Both the position numbers and the translations under genes were made by a program. The notes under the pieces are model-generated. The model was not told the origin of the DNA, did not search any database, and saw nothing but the letters and a program-made list of their open reading frames with translations. From positions 1,178,001 to 1,242,000 of the forward strand of contig NZ_CP010552.1 of assembly GCF_001293165.1 (NCBI RefSeq): a stretch of 64,000 nt of DNA, written 5' to 3'. Origin of the DNA: Candidatus Thioglobus autotrophicus. Its GTDB lineage: Bacteria; Pseudomonadota; Gammaproteobacteria; PS1; Pseudothioglobaceae. Positions 28,207 to 38,304 of this stretch are shown piece after piece (the stretch's first letter is position 1; the number at the start of each line of letters is the position of its first letter).

Positions 28207-28253
28207 CTTGTACCCCCCTTTCGGGGTGTTTTTTATTTTACTAAAGCTAGAGT

Positions 28254-29624
28254 CTAGTATTTATAAGATTCTGGCTTAAATGGACCTTCTTTCGAGACAT
28301 TAATGTAATCTGCTTGCGTATCAGTTAGTTTGGTTAATACACCGCCAAATCCACCAACCATACCGGCTGCTACTTCTTCGTCAAGCTTTTTAGGGAGAAC
28401 CTCTACGTAAATATCACCACCACGTGATGCAAATTTTGCATCAAACAGGTGCATTTGCGCCAATACTTGGTTAGCAAATGAGCCGTCCATAATGCGTGAA
28501 GGGTGGCCTGTAGCGTTTCCTAGGTTAACTAGGCGACCTTCTGATAAAAGAATTAGGTAATCGTTTTTATCGTCGCTGCGATAAACGCGGTGAACCTGAG
28601 GCTTAACCTCATCCCAGCGCCAATTATCACGCATGTATTGCGTGTCGATTTCATTGTCAAAATGACCAATATTACATACTACAGAGCCCGCTTTAAGCGT
28701 TTGTAACATAGCAGAATCACACACATTGTAGTTACCTGTCGTGGTGACAATTAGGTCAGTTGTCGCTAATAAGCGTTTATTGATATCATCAGTTTTTCCG
28801 GTGTTATTGCCCTGATTATAAGGCGATACAATTTCGAACCCGTCCATGCAAGCTTGCATGGCACAGATTGGGTCAATTTCAGCAATTTTAACAATCATGC
28901 CTTCTTGACGCAGAGATTGCGCTGAGCCTTTACCAACGTCACCATAGCCAATAACCAACGCTTTTTTACCTGACATAAGCATATCAGTACCACGCTTGAT
29001 TGCATCATTTAAGGAATGACGACAGCCGTATTTATTGTCATTTTTTGACTTGGTAACAGAATCGTTAACATTGATCGCTGGCACTTTAAGTGTGCCTGCT
29101 TCCATCATCTCAAGTAGACGGTGAACGCCAGTTGTGGTTTCTTCACTAATGCCGTGAATATCGTTAAGCATTTCTGGGTATTTGTCGTGTAGCATTTCAG
29201 TTAAGTCGCCACCATCATCAAGTACCATATTGGCATTCCAAGGCTTACCATTGTCTAAAATCGTTTGTTCAATACACCATAAAAACTCTTCCTCTGTTTC
29301 ACCTTTCCAAGCAAAAGTAGGAATATCTGCGGCAACCATTGCTGCGGCTGCATGATCTTGAGTTGAAAAAATATTACAACTTGACCAGCGCACTTGTGCA
29401 CCGAGGTCAACCAAGGTTTCCATTAATACTGCTGTTTGAATGGTCATGTGAATACAGCCCAAGATGCGCGCATCTTTTAGAGGTTGTTCGTTACGGTACT
29501 TATCACGCAATGTCATTAGTGCTGGCATTTCCGCTTCGGCTAATTCTACTTCTTTACGCCCGTAATCAGCCAATGACATGTCTGCTACTTTATAGTCGTT
29601 GTTATTCATTGTTGAGTTGCTCAT
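28254..29624 (-). CDS. ahcY: Adenosylhomocysteinase
   Basis: Hydrolyses S-adenosylhomocysteine to adenosine and homocysteine with bound NAD. The 456-residue protein has [23 protein letters not shown], the NAD-binding [14 protein letters not shown] and the C-terminal KPESYKY typical of the long bacterial form. Using this enzyme, the cell does not rely on the Pfs/LuxS route for SAH removal, at least not alone. A strong ribosome site (AAAGGAG) precedes the ATG, and an SAH riboswitch lies in the leader. Confidence 0.97.
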   Translation of the reverse strand: MSNSTMNNNDYKVADMSLADYGRKEVELAEAEMPALMTLRDKYRNEQPLKDARILGCIHMTIQTAVLMETLVDLGAQVRWSSCNIFSTQDHAAAAMVAADIPTFAWKGETEEEFLWCIEQTILDNGKPWNANMVLDDGGDLTEMLHDKYPEMLNDIHGISEETTTGVHRLLEMMEAGTLKVPAINVNDSVTKSKNDNKYGCRHSLNDAIKRGTDMLMSGKKALVIGYGDVGKGSAQSLRQEGMIVKIAEIDPICAMQACMDGFEIVSPYNQGNNTGKTDDINKRLLATTDLIVTTTGNYNVCDSAMLQTLKAGSVVCNIGHFDNEIDTQYMRDNWRWDEVKPQVHRVYRSDDKNDYLILLSEGRLVNLGNATGHPSRIMDGSFANQVLAQMHLFDAKFASRGGDIYVEVLPKKLDEEVAAGMVGGFGGVLTKLTDTQADYINVSKEGPFKPESYKY

Positions 29625-29651
29625 TTTTTCTCCTTTAAGAAACTTAAAAAA

Positions 29652-29724
29652 ATGAGCGTCGTTCTAGTGATTCTGATTGCCAAGCCTGATTGAAAAAAAT
29701 TCAACGCAACGCTCCTTGGCGGTT
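29652..29724 (-). ncRNA. SAH riboswitch in the ahcY leader
   Basis: Read on the minus strand the leader contains CCAAGGAGCGTTGCG, a GTTGAA/TTCAAT hairpin, CAGGCTTGG and, further on, CGACGCTCA. These are the conserved blocks of the SAH aptamer. CCAAG pairs with CTTGG (P1), and GAGCGTTG pairs with CGACGCTC to form the pseudoknot. The class is an ON switch that raises expression of SAH-recycling genes when SAH accumulates; ahcY 28 bases downstream is the classical target. The last pseudoknot strand ends about 11 bases before the ribosome site. Confidence 0.9.
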
Positions 29725-29750
29725 TGGTTATTATACCAAATTTGATTAAT

Positions 29751-30902
29751 TTAGTTTGTTTTCAACAAGTGAGTGCGATCGGTTTTTTCCCAGGTAATGT
29801 CATCTTCTGTACGACCAAAATGACCATAACTTGCTGTTTTTTGGTAGATTGGACGCTTAAGATCAAGCATAGCGATTAGACCTTTTGGACGTAAGTCAAA
29901 ATGCTCGCGTACGAGTGCCTCGATGGCGTCGTTAGAAATTTTGCCTGTGCCAAAAGTTTCAACACTGATAGAGGTTGGCTCAGCCACGCCAATAGCGTAA
30001 GAGACTTGCACCTCGCACCTATTAGCCAAGCCAGCTGCCACAATATTTTTAGCCACGTAGCGCGTTGCATAAGCCGCAGAACGATCGACTTTTGAAGGGT
30101 CTTTGCCTGAGAATGCGCCGCCGCCATGACGTGCCATGCCGCCATAAGTGTCAACGATGATTTTACGACCAGTAAGGCCTGCGTCACCAACTGGCCCTCC
30201 AATTACAAAATTACCCGTTGGGTTGATGTGAAATTTGGTCGAATCCGTTAGCCATTTACTCGGTAGAACAGGCTTAATAACTTCTTCTAAAACTGCTTCA
30301 CGCAAATCGTCCAAAGAAATATCTGCATCGTGTTGAGTAGAAAGTACCACAGCGTCAATACCAACAATTTTATGATCTTTATAAATACAAGATACTTGTG
30401 ATTTTGCATCAGGGCGCAACCAAGGTAGTGTGCCATTTTTCATGAGTTCGGCTTGTTTGGCCACTAAACGGTGTGCGTATAGAATTGGTGCAGGCATAAG
30501 CACGTCAGTGGCATTACAAGCGTAACCAAACATAAGACCTTGGTCGCCCGCACCTTGTTCGTGATCTGATGACTCATCAACGCCCATGGCAATATCTTGA
30601 GATTGCTCTCCTAATAGGTTTGTAAGGTCGCAAGTGTGGCCATTGAAGCCGTATTCTTCTTTATCGTAGCCAATGCCAATAATGGTGTCGCGTACGATTT
30701 TTTCATAATTAATGGTTGCACCTGTCGTGATTTCACCCGCTAAGACAACATGATTGTCTTTGACGAGGGTTTCAACCGCAACGCGTGAATTTTTGTCTTG
30801 CGCTAGTGCAGCGTCTAAAATAGCATCAGAAATTTGATCGCAAACTTTATCGGGATGTCCTGCCGAAACAGATTCAGAAGTAAATATCATTTTGTTCTCC
30901 AT
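29751..30902 (-). CDS. metK: S-adenosylmethionine synthetase
   Basis: Makes SAM from methionine and ATP. The 383-residue protein has [20 protein letters not shown], the [12 protein letters not shown] nucleotide motif and [19 protein letters not shown], all diagnostic of MetK. The ATG has GGAG in front. It lies directly upstream of ahcY, so synthesis of SAM and removal of its by-product are neighbouring but separately controlled steps. Confidence 0.97.
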   Translation of the reverse strand: MENKMIFTSESVSAGHPDKVCDQISDAILDAALAQDKNSRVAVETLVKDNHVVLAGEITTGATINYEKIVRDTIIGIGYDKEEYGFNGHTCDLTNLLGEQSQDIAMGVDESSDHEQGAGDQGLMFGYACNATDVLMPAPILYAHRLVAKQAELMKNGTLPWLRPDAKSQVSCIYKDHKIVGIDAVVLSTQHDADISLDDLREAVLEEVIKPVLPSKWLTDSTKFHINPTGNFVIGGPVGDAGLTGRKIIVDTYGGMARHGGGAFSGKDPSKVDRSAAYATRYVAKNIVAAGLANRCEVQVSYAIGVAEPTSISVETFGTGKISNDAIEALVREHFDLRPKGLIAMLDLKRPIYQKTASYGHFGRTEDDITWEKTDRTHLLKTN

Positions 30903-30911
30903 ATGAACATT

Positions 30912-30937
30912 AAAAAACCCTTGTCAAGAAGGGTTTT
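30912..30937 (-). terminator. Intrinsic terminator in the metK leader
   Basis: On the minus strand AAAACCCTT and AAGGGTTTT form a nine-pair stem around CTTGAC, with the pairing end running into a T tract. It falls between the SAM-II-like element and the metK ribosome site, so it could be the expression platform of that riboswitch. Confidence 0.75.
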
Positions 30938-30952
30938 CAATGAAGAATAACG

Positions 30953-31015
30953 CCTGCTTTAGCTTGATTTAACTACTCTGGGTAGTGACGCTAGCAATCG
31001 GGACAAATCAGCGTG
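30953..31015 (-). ncRNA. SAM-II-like riboswitch in the metK leader
   Basis: On the minus strand the order is ACGCTGATTTGTCCCGATTG, then CTAGCGT, a small hairpin ACTAC-CCAGA-GTAGT, then AAATCAAGCTAAAGCAGG. ACGCT pairs with AGCGT (P1) and TGATTT in the loop pairs with AAATCA downstream, giving an H-type pseudoknot. The loop and the GCTAAA-AGG tail match the SAM-II consensus as I know it; the extra hairpin is an insertion in the connecting loop. SAM-V shares this core and is the alternative. It would turn metK off when SAM is high. Confidence 0.78.
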
Positions 31016-31044
31016 TATGAAAATATTATAACAAATAAAAAGGT

Positions 31045-31710
31045 TTATTCCAAACTTATTTTTAAGGCGATGGCGCTCACAAAGGGCGCACTCATTAAAC
31101 TGAGTACTAGAAATAGGGCTAGGAAATACAGCTGACTGCTAATATCTAGACCAAATTGCGCTTGGGAAACGGCGCTTGAGGCAAAGATTAAAATAGGAAT
31201 ATAAAGTGGCAAAATAAGTAAAGATAATAGCATGCCAGAGTTTTTAATACCGACAATCAAAGAAGCGCCAATACTGCCGATTAAACTCAAACTTGGGGTG
31301 GCGAGTAATAAAGTGATCATTAATACCTTAATACCTTCATCATCGAGAAATAAAAATACTCCTAATAAAGGTGATAATAAAATAATAGGAATGCCGGTTA
31401 ATAACCAATGGGCGGTAATTTTTGACAGGATGAGTAGTGGCAGGGAGTGATGCGAAGTCACCATCTGCTCCAAGACGCCATTTTCAAAATCGTGATGAAA
31501 TAGCGCGTTAAGCGACAACAGTACAGCCAGCATGCTAGCCACCCAAATAATGCCAGCCGCAATTTGAGATAAAGTCTCGGCTTCTGGGCTAATAGCGAGC
31601 GGGAAGAGTGAGACAGAAATTATAAAAAATAACAAAGGATTAAGAACACTAGAGGGGTTTCTAAGAGCTATGCGCAGGTCTCGGCTTAATGTTTGCAGGT
31701 AAATATTCAT
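31045..31710 (-). CDS. ccmB: Heme exporter permease CcmB
   Basis: Membrane subunit of the CcmAB(C) ABC system for cytochrome c maturation. About 221 residues with six helices; the start MNIYLQTLSRDLRIALRNPSSVLNP is typical. I use the ATG at 31710 because it overlaps the ccmA stop as ATGA; the longer ORF reads back into ccmA. The rest of the ccm genes (ccmC-ccmI) are not in the window, so the ccm set is split. Confidence 0.93.
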   Translation of the reverse strand: MNIYLQTLSRDLRIALRNPSSVLNPLLFFIISVSLFPLAISPEAETLSQIAAGIIWVASMLAVLLSLNALFHHDFENGVLEQMVTSHHSLPLLILSKITAHWLLTGIPIILLSPLLGVFLFLDDEGIKVLMITLLLATPSLSLIGSIGASLIVGIKNSGMLLSLLILPLYIPILIFASSAVSQAQFGLDISSQLYFLALFLVLSLMSAPFVSAIALKISLE

Positions 31711-32309
31711 AGCGCAATCGTGCGTTGGTTGGGTAGTGCAGAGTCTTGGTGCGTGGTAAATAGGCACATCCCGCCATCGGCACAATGTTGAGAAATTCTA
31801 TTTTCAACAATTTTAACGCCTTTGGGATCAAGCGCAGTAAAGGGTTCATCTAGTAGCCATACTTTGGCTTTTGAGATGAATAAACTGGCCAAAATAACAC
31901 GTCGTTTTTGACCAGCTGAAAGGTTGGCACAAGCCTCGTCTGCATAGCCTTTTAGGCCAATATCTTCTAATGCTTGGATAAGAACTTCACGTGCAACCGG
32001 CTGATTTAGAGCGCTTAAAAATTCAAGATTTTCAAGACTACTGAGTTCAGCACTGAGTGCTGCTTGATGGCCTAGATAAAACACCTCTTGTTGATATTCG
32101 TCACTTTTAACAAAGTGCTGATCGAGTTTAATATCACCTTGCTCTTGAATATTAACCCCTGCTAAAATTTTTAAGAGTGAGGTTTTTCCACTACCATTTG
32201 TGCCAGTAATTCTAAGCACTTCTTGGGCATGCACCTGAAAAGAAAGGTTTTGAAAAAGCTGACTATAGCCTCTTTGACACTCAAGATTGTTAATAATAAG
32301 AGATGACAC
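31707..32309 (-). CDS. ccmA: Heme exporter ATPase CcmA
   Basis: A 200-residue ABC ATPase with Walker A GTNGSGKTSLLKILAG, signature NLSAGQKRRV and Walker B VWLLDEPFTALD. The short length and the QKRRV variant of the signature are typical of CcmA. It powers release of holo-CcmE in c-type cytochrome assembly, which the cytochromes at 51.4-52.4 kb would require. Confidence 0.94.
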   Translation of the reverse strand: MSSLIINNLECQRGYSQLFQNLSFQVHAQEVLRITGTNGSGKTSLLKILAGVNIQEQGDIKLDQHFVKSDEYQQEVFYLGHQAALSAELSSLENLEFLSALNQPVAREVLIQALEDIGLKGYADEACANLSAGQKRRVILASLFISKAKVWLLDEPFTALDPKGVKIVENRISQHCADGGMCLFTTHQDSALPNQRTIAL

Positions 32310-32315
32310 AATTAA

Positions 32316-33038
32316 TCAATCCATCCAGAATTTGTACCAAGGCGCTGGTACTGGTGCTTGTGGTTTTTTATTGATAGTTTTTGGTTTGATGTGTTTTACT
32401 GGCGCTATTTCAGAAGTTTTGCTCGGCTGTGAGCTGACCACTTCCTTAGCTTTAATTGGCTGCTTGGCTTGTGCTAGTTCAGTCTTTTTTTTTAATGCCT
32501 CAGCCTCTGATTTTTCTGCCGCAATGCGCTGAGCCTCTACTTCTGCCTTTTCTTTGGCGAGCTCCTGTGCTTTGATTTTGGCTTGTTTAGCGGCTTCAAT
32601 TGCTACTTTTGCTTCAGTAAGGCGCTTTTCTTCAAGTGCTTTTTCTTTGTCGGTCAGCTCAGGTAGGCTGGCAATTTCTGTTGTATCAATAAGGGTTAAT
32701 TTATTTTGCTCAAACTTTAAAACCAAGCGATAGTGAATATCACCCTGTTCATGACGAGTTGAGTGGTTGACATAGTTCCATTGGTTATTATGAAAAGGGT
32801 CGATAACGCTTGGTGAGCCGATTAAATCTTGCACCTGTGCGGTTGACATGCCAACTTTAAGCTGGTTAATTTTAAATCTTGTTAGTACCGATCCTTGCTG
32901 AACATCATCTTTATAAAGCGTAGGTAGTGATAGATCAGGCAAGATGTTAGGCATGTCAGGTAGTGTCGGCATAGAAGGGGTGCAAGCAGACAGAAATGGT
33001 AATGAGAACGAGAATGCAATTAAAGTTAGTTTGTTCAT
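32316..33038 (-). CDS. bamE: BamE/SmpA-type outer membrane lipoprotein with long C-terminal extension
   Basis: Lipoprotein of the BAM complex for outer membrane protein insertion. Lipobox LSAC, then a proline-rich linker and the BamE fold (RFKINQLKVGMSTAQVQDLIGSPS, NQWNYVNHS). Normal BamE proteins end after about 110-120 residues; this one continues to 240 with an Ala/Lys/Glu coiled coil (for example AKQAKIKAQELAKEKAEVEA) and the end PAPWYKFWMD. The divergent fur gene next door is the usual neighbour of bamE in gammaproteobacteria. Confidence 0.88.
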   Translation of the reverse strand: MNKLTLIAFSFSLPFLSACTPSMPTLPDMPNILPDLSLPTLYKDDVQQGSVLTRFKINQLKVGMSTAQVQDLIGSPSVIDPFHNNQWNYVNHSTRHEQGDIHYRLVLKFEQNKLTLIDTTEIASLPELTDKEKALEEKRLTEAKVAIEAAKQAKIKAQELAKEKAEVEAQRIAAEKSEAEALKKKTELAQAKQPIKAKEVVSSQPSKTSEIAPVKHIKPKTINKKPQAPVPAPWYKFWMD

Positions 33039-33101
33039 TTGTAATTAATTGATTAAAATGATTAAGAAATATTTTTCTGATTTTACCTCAAGGATTCGAA
33101 T

Positions 33102-33509
33102 ATGGACGCCCAAGATTTAAAAACTGCAGGTCTTAAAGTTACACTGCCAAGACTTAAAATTTTAGAAATTTTAGAAAAAAGCGATAACCATCACATGAGT
33201 GCTGAAGATATCTACCGTTCTCTAGTGATGCAAGGTGAAGAGGTCGGGGTGGCAACTATTTATCGAGTGCTCACTCAATTTGAAGAGGTGGGCATGATTA
33301 ACAAGCATAATTTTGATAATGGCCAGAGTGTTTATGAGCTGTCTAATGCTGAGCATCATGACCATTTATTGTGTGTTAAATGTGGCAAGATTGATGAGTT
33401 TAATGACGCAGTAATTGAGCAGCATCAACATGATATTGCTACTAAATATGGCTATCAGCTAACCGATCATTGTTTGTACTTGTACGGTCTGTGCAAAAAC
33501 TGTCAATAA
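33102..33509 (+). CDS. fur: Ferric uptake regulator
   Basis: A 135-residue metalloregulator. The N terminus AGLKVTLPRLKILEIL, the recognition helix segment GVATIYRVLTQFEEVGM, the metal-site HHDHLLCVKCGKIDEF and the C-terminal CKNC match Fur rather than Zur. With Fe(II) it represses uptake genes; four candidate operators occur at 48.1 and 53.0-53.7 kb in this window. A znuB permease gene follows 16 bases later, so Zur-like function cannot be excluded. Confidence 0.93.
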   Translation: MDAQDLKTAGLKVTLPRLKILEILEKSDNHHMSAEDIYRSLVMQGEEVGVATIYRVLTQFEEVGMINKHNFDNGQSVYELSNAEHHDHLLCVKCGKIDEFNDAVIEQHQHDIATKYGYQLTDHCLYLYGLCKNCQ

Positions 33510-33524
33510 TAGGCTAATCTAATT

Positions 33525-34313
33525 TTGGAAGATTTTATTCTAAGAGCACTTATAGCGGCGCTCGGTATTTCTATTATCGCAGGCTCGCTCGGCTGTTTTG
33601 TGATCTGGAAGCGTATGAGTTACTTCTCTGAGTCTATCTCGCACTCTGCCTTGCTTGGTGTATCGCTTGGCTTGGCTAGTGGCTTGGGTATGCACGTAGG
33701 ATTGATAGTGGTGGGTACTATTTTTGCAGGATTGATTGTTATACTGCAACAAAAGAATTTTTTGTCTAATGATGCTATTTTAGGGATATTTTCACACCTC
33801 GCACTATCACTCGGTATTGTTATTTTGAGTATTGTTGGTGGAGAAAACACAGATTATTTTGCCTTGTTATTTGGTGATGTCTTGTCGATTAGTACTCAAG
33901 ATATTATTTGGATCTATGTAGTTTTAGGGATTGTGGTTGGCTTGTTGGTCGCTTTTTGGCAAAAATTATTACTGTTAACACTCAATGAAGAGTTAGCGGT
34001 TTCTCAAGGGTTGAATCGAACTTTTTATCAATTATTGTTTATGTTGATGATTGCTTTAACGGTGTCAATTTCTGTGCAAATTGTTGGCGTTTTACTCATT
34101 ACTTCTTTGCTAATCATTCCGCCTGCAGTTGCCAGAGTATTTGCACGCTCTCCACTGGCCATGGTTTTTCAATCGATTGTTGTCTCTATGGTGGCTGTGT
34201 TGATGGGATTGAGCGCTTCTACATTTTACGATTTGGCCACAGGCCCAACAATTGTGATTGCGCTAGGCGTGTTGTTTATCCTATCGCAATTATTTACTAG
34301 AAGGCTAGGCTAG
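33525..34313 (+). CDS. znuB: Zinc/manganese ABC transporter permease (ZnuB type)
   Basis: A 262-residue ABC-3 family permease with eight or so helices, starting from a TTG. Motifs include [23 protein letters not shown] at the start and [17 protein letters not shown] near the end. No ATPase (znuC) or binding protein (znuA) gene is adjacent; those must be elsewhere. It overlaps prfA on the other strand by 9 bases. Confidence 0.9.
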   Translation: MEDFILRALIAALGISIIAGSLGCFVIWKRMSYFSESISHSALLGVSLGLASGLGMHVGLIVVGTIFAGLIVILQQKNFLSNDAILGIFSHLALSLGIVILSIVGGENTDYFALLFGDVLSISTQDIIWIYVVLGIVVGLLVAFWQKLLLLTLNEELAVSQGLNRTFYQLLFMLMIALTVSISVQIVGVLLITSLLIIPPAVARVFARSPLAMVFQSIVVSMVAVLMGLSASTFYDLATGPTIVIALGVLFILSQLFTRRLG

Positions 34314-35396
34314 CGCGTCGTTCAAATCTGTTAATTGGTTAGTTTGTTGCTCAACAATGAGTGGCTCAATAATAGACTCTAAATCCCCTTCCATGATTTC
34401 TGCTAATTTATATAGCGTTAAGTTAATTCTATGGTCAGTGATACGCCCTTGAGGGTAGTTGTAGGTACGAATTCTTTGTGAGCGATCACCACTACCAACC
34501 AACTCTTTGCGCGCAGAGGCTTGTTCTTTTTGTTGAACTTGCTGCTGGGCATCTAAAATTCTGGATGCTAGGACTGACATTGCTTGCGCTTTATTTTTGT
34601 GTTGCGAGCGTCCATCTTGGCATTCCACTACTGTTCCAGTTGGAATGTGGGTAACGCGCACAGCTGAATCGGTTTTGTTAACGTGCTGACCGCCTGCGCC
34701 ACTCGCTCTAAAAGTATCAACACGTACATCACCCATGTTGATATCAATATCTTCAATATTTTCCACTTCCGGCATAATGGCCACAGTACAAGCAGAAGTA
34801 TGCACACGACCTTGGCTTTCAGTTTCTGGCACGCGTTGAACACGATGCGCACCTGACTCAAATTTAAGTTTGGAATAAACATCAACACCACTAATGCGAG
34901 CAATAATTTCTTTATAGCCGCCATGATCACCAACATTGGCACTTAAAGTCTCTATTTGCCATTTTTGTTTTTCACAGTAGCGCGTGTACATTCTAAATAG
35001 ATCTCCTGAAAAAATGGAAGCCTCATCGCCGCCCGTGCCTGCACGAACCTCTAGAATAATATTACGAGAGTCGTTAGGATCTTTAGGCAGTAAGGATTTT
35101 TTTAGCTCGAGATCTAGGCGCTCTAAATTATCTTTAGCACCACTAATCTCTTCTTTAGCCATAGCCTTAATATCTGCATCTTCCTCTTCCAGCATTATCT
35201 TAGCATCTTCAAGGTTTTGCTCGGTTGATAGGTATTCTTGATACTGATCATTAACAGGGGTTAGCTGTGAGTGCTCAATAGACAGGTCTCTAAATTTTTT
35301 GGCGTCGCTGGCAACAGTTGGGTCGCTTAACATAGCGCCTACTTCTTCTAGGCGCATAGACATTTGTTCTAACTTAGCAAGAATAGATTCATTCAT
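34305..35396 (-). CDS. prfA: Peptide chain release factor 1
   Basis: Releases finished peptides at UAA and UAG codons. The 363-residue protein has the codon-recognition region [15 protein letters not shown] and the catalytic [15 protein letters not shown]. The start overlaps the hemA stop by one base, the usual hemA-prfA coupling. prmC, which methylates the GGQ glutamine, is not adjacent. Confidence 0.97.
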   Translation of the reverse strand: MNESILAKLEQMSMRLEEVGAMLSDPTVASDAKKFRDLSIEHSQLTPVNDQYQEYLSTEQNLEDAKIMLEEEDADIKAMAKEEISGAKDNLERLDLELKKSLLPKDPNDSRNIILEVRAGTGGDEASIFSGDLFRMYTRYCEKQKWQIETLSANVGDHGGYKEIIARISGVDVYSKLKFESGAHRVQRVPETESQGRVHTSACTVAIMPEVENIEDIDINMGDVRVDTFRASGAGGQHVNKTDSAVRVTHIPTGTVVECQDGRSQHKNKAQAMSVLASRILDAQQQVQQKEQASARKELVGSGDRSQRIRTYNYPQGRITDHRINLTLYKLAEIMEGDLESIIEPLIVEQQTNQLTDLNDALA

Positions 35397-36646
35397 TATT
35401 TTTTAAGATTGGGTATGCAACCTTCGCATTGAGATAAAGCTTCGTGCGGAGTTTGCTTGATATTTTTAAAGGTAGTATGGAGTATTTTGTTAGCCAATTG
35501 GTCAGCTAATTTTTTAATAATTTGTTCGCTATCGCCACCATTATTTAGACGTTTTAAGGCATCTACGAGTGCCTCGTCTTTAATTTGATTAACGCTGTTG
35601 CGATAAGTTTGTACTAATTGTTCATTAGGTAGGACCGATAGCCATTTGTTAAAAACTTGCGTTTGCTTGATGATAATCTCTTGTGCCAAGACCTTTTCTT
35701 TTTCACGCGAATCGATATTGTCGTTTACCACTTGTTCAAGGTCGTCAATGGTGTAGAGATAGACATCATCTAATTGACCCACTTCAGGCTCAATATCCCT
35801 TGGAATGGCAATATCAAGCATAAACATAGGCTTGTGTTTGCGAAGTTTTAGAGCGCTTTCAATCAGACCTTTGCCAATCACTGGCACTGAAGCGGCTGTT
35901 GATGAAATAATAATATCAGCTTGATGAATAACCGTAGAAAACTGCTTTAAGCTGATGGATTGTGCATTGTAAAGTGCGGCAATTTTTTGGGCATTTTCAA
36001 GAGTTCTATTAGCCACAATCATATTTTTAACACCTTTTTGACTTAGGTGTTGTGCGCAGAGTTCGATCATCTCTCCTGCGCCGATTAATAAAACGGTTTG
36101 TTCGGATAAATCAGTAAAAATCTTTTCGCTAAGTTTGACAGCGCAATAGGCAATAGAAACAGGGGATGAGCCAATCTGTGTATCCGTACGTACTTTTTTT
36201 GCGGTTGAAAAAGCATGTTGAAATAGTTTTTCTAGCTTTTTATCCAGTGTCTTTGCTTGTTTGGCTGCGTGATAAGCATCTTTAAGCTGGCCTAAGATTT
36301 GCGGCTCTCCCAATACCAAAGAGTCGAGCCCGCAAGCAACATTACAAATATGCTCTAAAGCAGCGTCATCTTCAAAATATACCAAATAATCATCAATTTC
36401 TTCTCTAGAGATTTGGTGTGTGTCGGCTAAATATTGGCTTAAAATTTCTTGTGGATTGTCAGCATTAACGATCGCATAAATTTCCGAACGATTACAGGTG
36501 GATAAAATAACACCCGCCTCAACGCCTGCAAGAGCATTTAATGTTTGCAATTCACGATTTAAATGGTTGGGCGCAAAAGCCACGCGCTCACGCACCGAAA
36601 CAGGTGCTTGTGCATGGTTAACACTTAAAATAGCAATGCGTGACAT
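35396..36646 (-). CDS. hemA: Glutamyl-tRNA reductase
   Basis: First committed enzyme of the C5 heme pathway; reduces Glu-tRNA to glutamate-1-semialdehyde. From the ATG at 36646 the protein opens [19 protein letters not shown], followed by the catalytic cysteine in [25 protein letters not shown] and the NADPH motif [15 protein letters not shown]. About 416 residues. It is divergent from lolB. Confidence 0.97.
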   Translation of the reverse strand: MSRIAILSVNHAQAPVSVRERVAFAPNHLNRELQTLNALAGVEAGVILSTCNRSEIYAIVNADNPQEILSQYLADTHQISREEIDDYLVYFEDDAALEHICNVACGLDSLVLGEPQILGQLKDAYHAAKQAKTLDKKLEKLFQHAFSTAKKVRTDTQIGSSPVSIAYCAVKLSEKIFTDLSEQTVLLIGAGEMIELCAQHLSQKGVKNMIVANRTLENAQKIAALYNAQSISLKQFSTVIHQADIIISSTAASVPVIGKGLIESALKLRKHKPMFMLDIAIPRDIEPEVGQLDDVYLYTIDDLEQVVNDNIDSREKEKVLAQEIIIKQTQVFNKWLSVLPNEQLVQTYRNSVNQIKDEALVDALKRLNNGGDSEQIIKKLADQLANKILHTTFKNIKQTPHEALSQCEGCIPNLKK

Positions 36647-36743
36647 AAACCTAAATAACAAACTCAATAAGCGCTTAATTATACAGCAAACGCATTTTTT
36701 TAGGCGTTCGCTATTACAACTCCAATGTTAGAATAGCCACCTT

Positions 36744-37253
36744 ATGAAAGCACTCTTTATCGTCCTTATATTTTTGTTCTTGCAGGGCTGTGAAACGCTT
36801 AATATTCGGGATCAGCCTGCTACTTCAGGATCTATTCCTGAATCGTGGTCTGCTAAAGGTAGAGCGGGTGTTAGCGTTGACGATAGTTATCAAAGTGTTG
36901 GTTTTGATGTTGAGTTTGTAGACCAAGAGTTTGAGCTAGTATTGGTCGGCGCACTAGGATTGGGCAAGGTGAATATTCGCTCAACAGTACAAGGTCTATG
37001 GGTAAATCATCAGCGCACATCACTCAGTCTGCAGCAATGGATGGAGCAAGAGTTGGGCTGGCATCTACCACTGAGTAGTTTGGCCAATATTGTCTTTGAG
37101 CATCAGCTTAATGCGAGTCATGAATGGCAGGTTAAGATTAGTAGATTTATGCCATATCAGGAAGTAAATGTAGCCAAATTGGTTAAATTACAGCATCAAC
37201 ATAAGCCAATCAAAATCAAACTATTGTTCCAAGAAGTTAATCAGTTAAAATAA
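36744..37253 (+). CDS. lolB: Outer membrane lipoprotein LolB
   Basis: Receives lipoproteins from LolA and inserts them in the outer membrane. The 169-residue sequence has a lipobox FLFLQGC (Cys16), WSAKGRAGVSVDDSYQSVGFDVEF and GWHLPLSSL, which fit LolB. It is divergent from hemA, the common order in this group, but ipk/ispE does not follow; ruvB does. Confidence 0.88.
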   Translation: MKALFIVLIFLFLQGCETLNIRDQPATSGSIPESWSAKGRAGVSVDDSYQSVGFDVEFVDQEFELVLVGALGLGKVNIRSTVQGLWVNHQRTSLSLQQWMEQELGWHLPLSSLANIVFEHQLNASHEWQVKISRFMPYQEVNVAKLVKLQHQHKPIKIKLLFQEVNQLK

Positions 37254-37275
37254 CTTAAAAAATGATTAAATTAGC

Positions 37276-38304
37276 ATGATAGAAGAAGACTCTTTAGTAG
37301 GCGGCGAAGACCAAGGCGGCGAAGATATTATTATTGCCTCAGTGCGCCCAGATAGCTTGTCAGAGTATATTGGCCAGGATGATGTTAAATCGCAAATGTC
37401 CCTGTTTATCAAGGCCGCCAAAAAACGCCAAGATGCACTCGATCACTGCCTAATTTACGGCCCACCTGGGCTAGGAAAGACAACTTTAGCCAATGTCATT
37501 GCCAACCAAATGGGTGCAGGGATGAAGCAAACTTCTGGACCAGTTTTAGAGCGTTCGGGTGATTTAGCCGCTATTTTGACAAAATTAGAGCCTTATGACG
37601 TCTTGTTTATTGATGAGATTCACCGTCTAAATCCTGTGGTTGAAGAGATTTTATACCCAGCCTTAGAGGATTTTAAATTAGATATTATGGTGGGCGAAGG
37701 TGTGGCTGCACACTCTGTGCAATTAGATCTGCCACCCTTTACCTTAATTGGTGCAACCACACGCGCTGGCATGCTTACTTCTCCGCTACGCGATCGTTTT
37801 GGGATTGTCCAGCGTTTAGAATTTTATAACAATCGCGATTTGCAAATTATTGTAGAGCGCTCCGCTAAGATTTTAAATATTGAAATTGAGTCAAGTGGTG
37901 CATATGAAATTGCCAAACGTTCGCGTGGCACGCCAAGAATTGCTAATCGACTATTACGCCGAGTGCGTGATTTTGCAGATGTTAAAACCAACGGTATTAT
38001 TCATCAAGCGATTGCCAACGAAGCGTTAAGTGCGCTTAAAGTAGACGAAGCAGGGCTAGAACAGCTAGATCGTGATTACTTATCTATTATGACTAATAAA
38101 TTCGCAGGTGGTCCGGTTGGACTAGATACATTAGCCACTGCCATTGGTGAAGAGCGTGGCACTTTAGAAGATATGGTTGAGCCTTATTTAATTCAGCAAG
38201 GCTTTATTCAGCGCACTCCCAGGGGGCGTAGCGCTACCAATTTAACCTATAAACATCTAGGCTTGGCCCAGCCTTCAAATCGCCAAGATTTGTTTAATGA
38301 GTAA
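37276..38304 (+). CDS. ruvB: Holliday junction helicase RuvB
   Basis: AAA+ motor that drives branch migration with RuvA. The 342-residue protein has Walker [16 protein letters not shown], Walker [10 protein letters not shown], sensor [17 protein letters not shown] and the C-terminal winged helix with TPRGRSAT. ruvA is not here and ruvC lies apart at 46251, so the usual ruvCAB cluster is dispersed. Confidence 0.97.
   Translation: MIEEDSLVGGEDQGGEDIIIASVRPDSLSEYIGQDDVKSQMSLFIKAAKKRQDALDHCLIYGPPGLGKTTLANVIANQMGAGMKQTSGPVLERSGDLAAILTKLEPYDVLFIDEIHRLNPVVEEILYPALEDFKLDIMVGEGVAAHSVQLDLPPFTLIGATTRAGMLTSPLRDRFGIVQRLEFYNNRDLQIIVERSAKILNIEIESSGAYEIAKRSRGTPRIANRLLRRVRDFADVKTNGIIHQAIANEALSALKVDEAGLEQLDRDYLSIMTNKFAGGPVGLDTLATAIGEERGTLEDMVEPYLIQQGFIQRTPRGRSATNLTYKHLGLAQPSNRQDLFNE

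Noticed and set aside
28212-28227. GC-rich hairpin with T run on the plus strand
   Set aside because: Both neighbouring genes are on the minus strand, so a plus-strand terminator has no gene to serve; noted under the ahcY terminator only.
34628-34942. Minus-strand ORF of 104 codons
   Set aside because: Alternative frame inside prfA; product has no motif.
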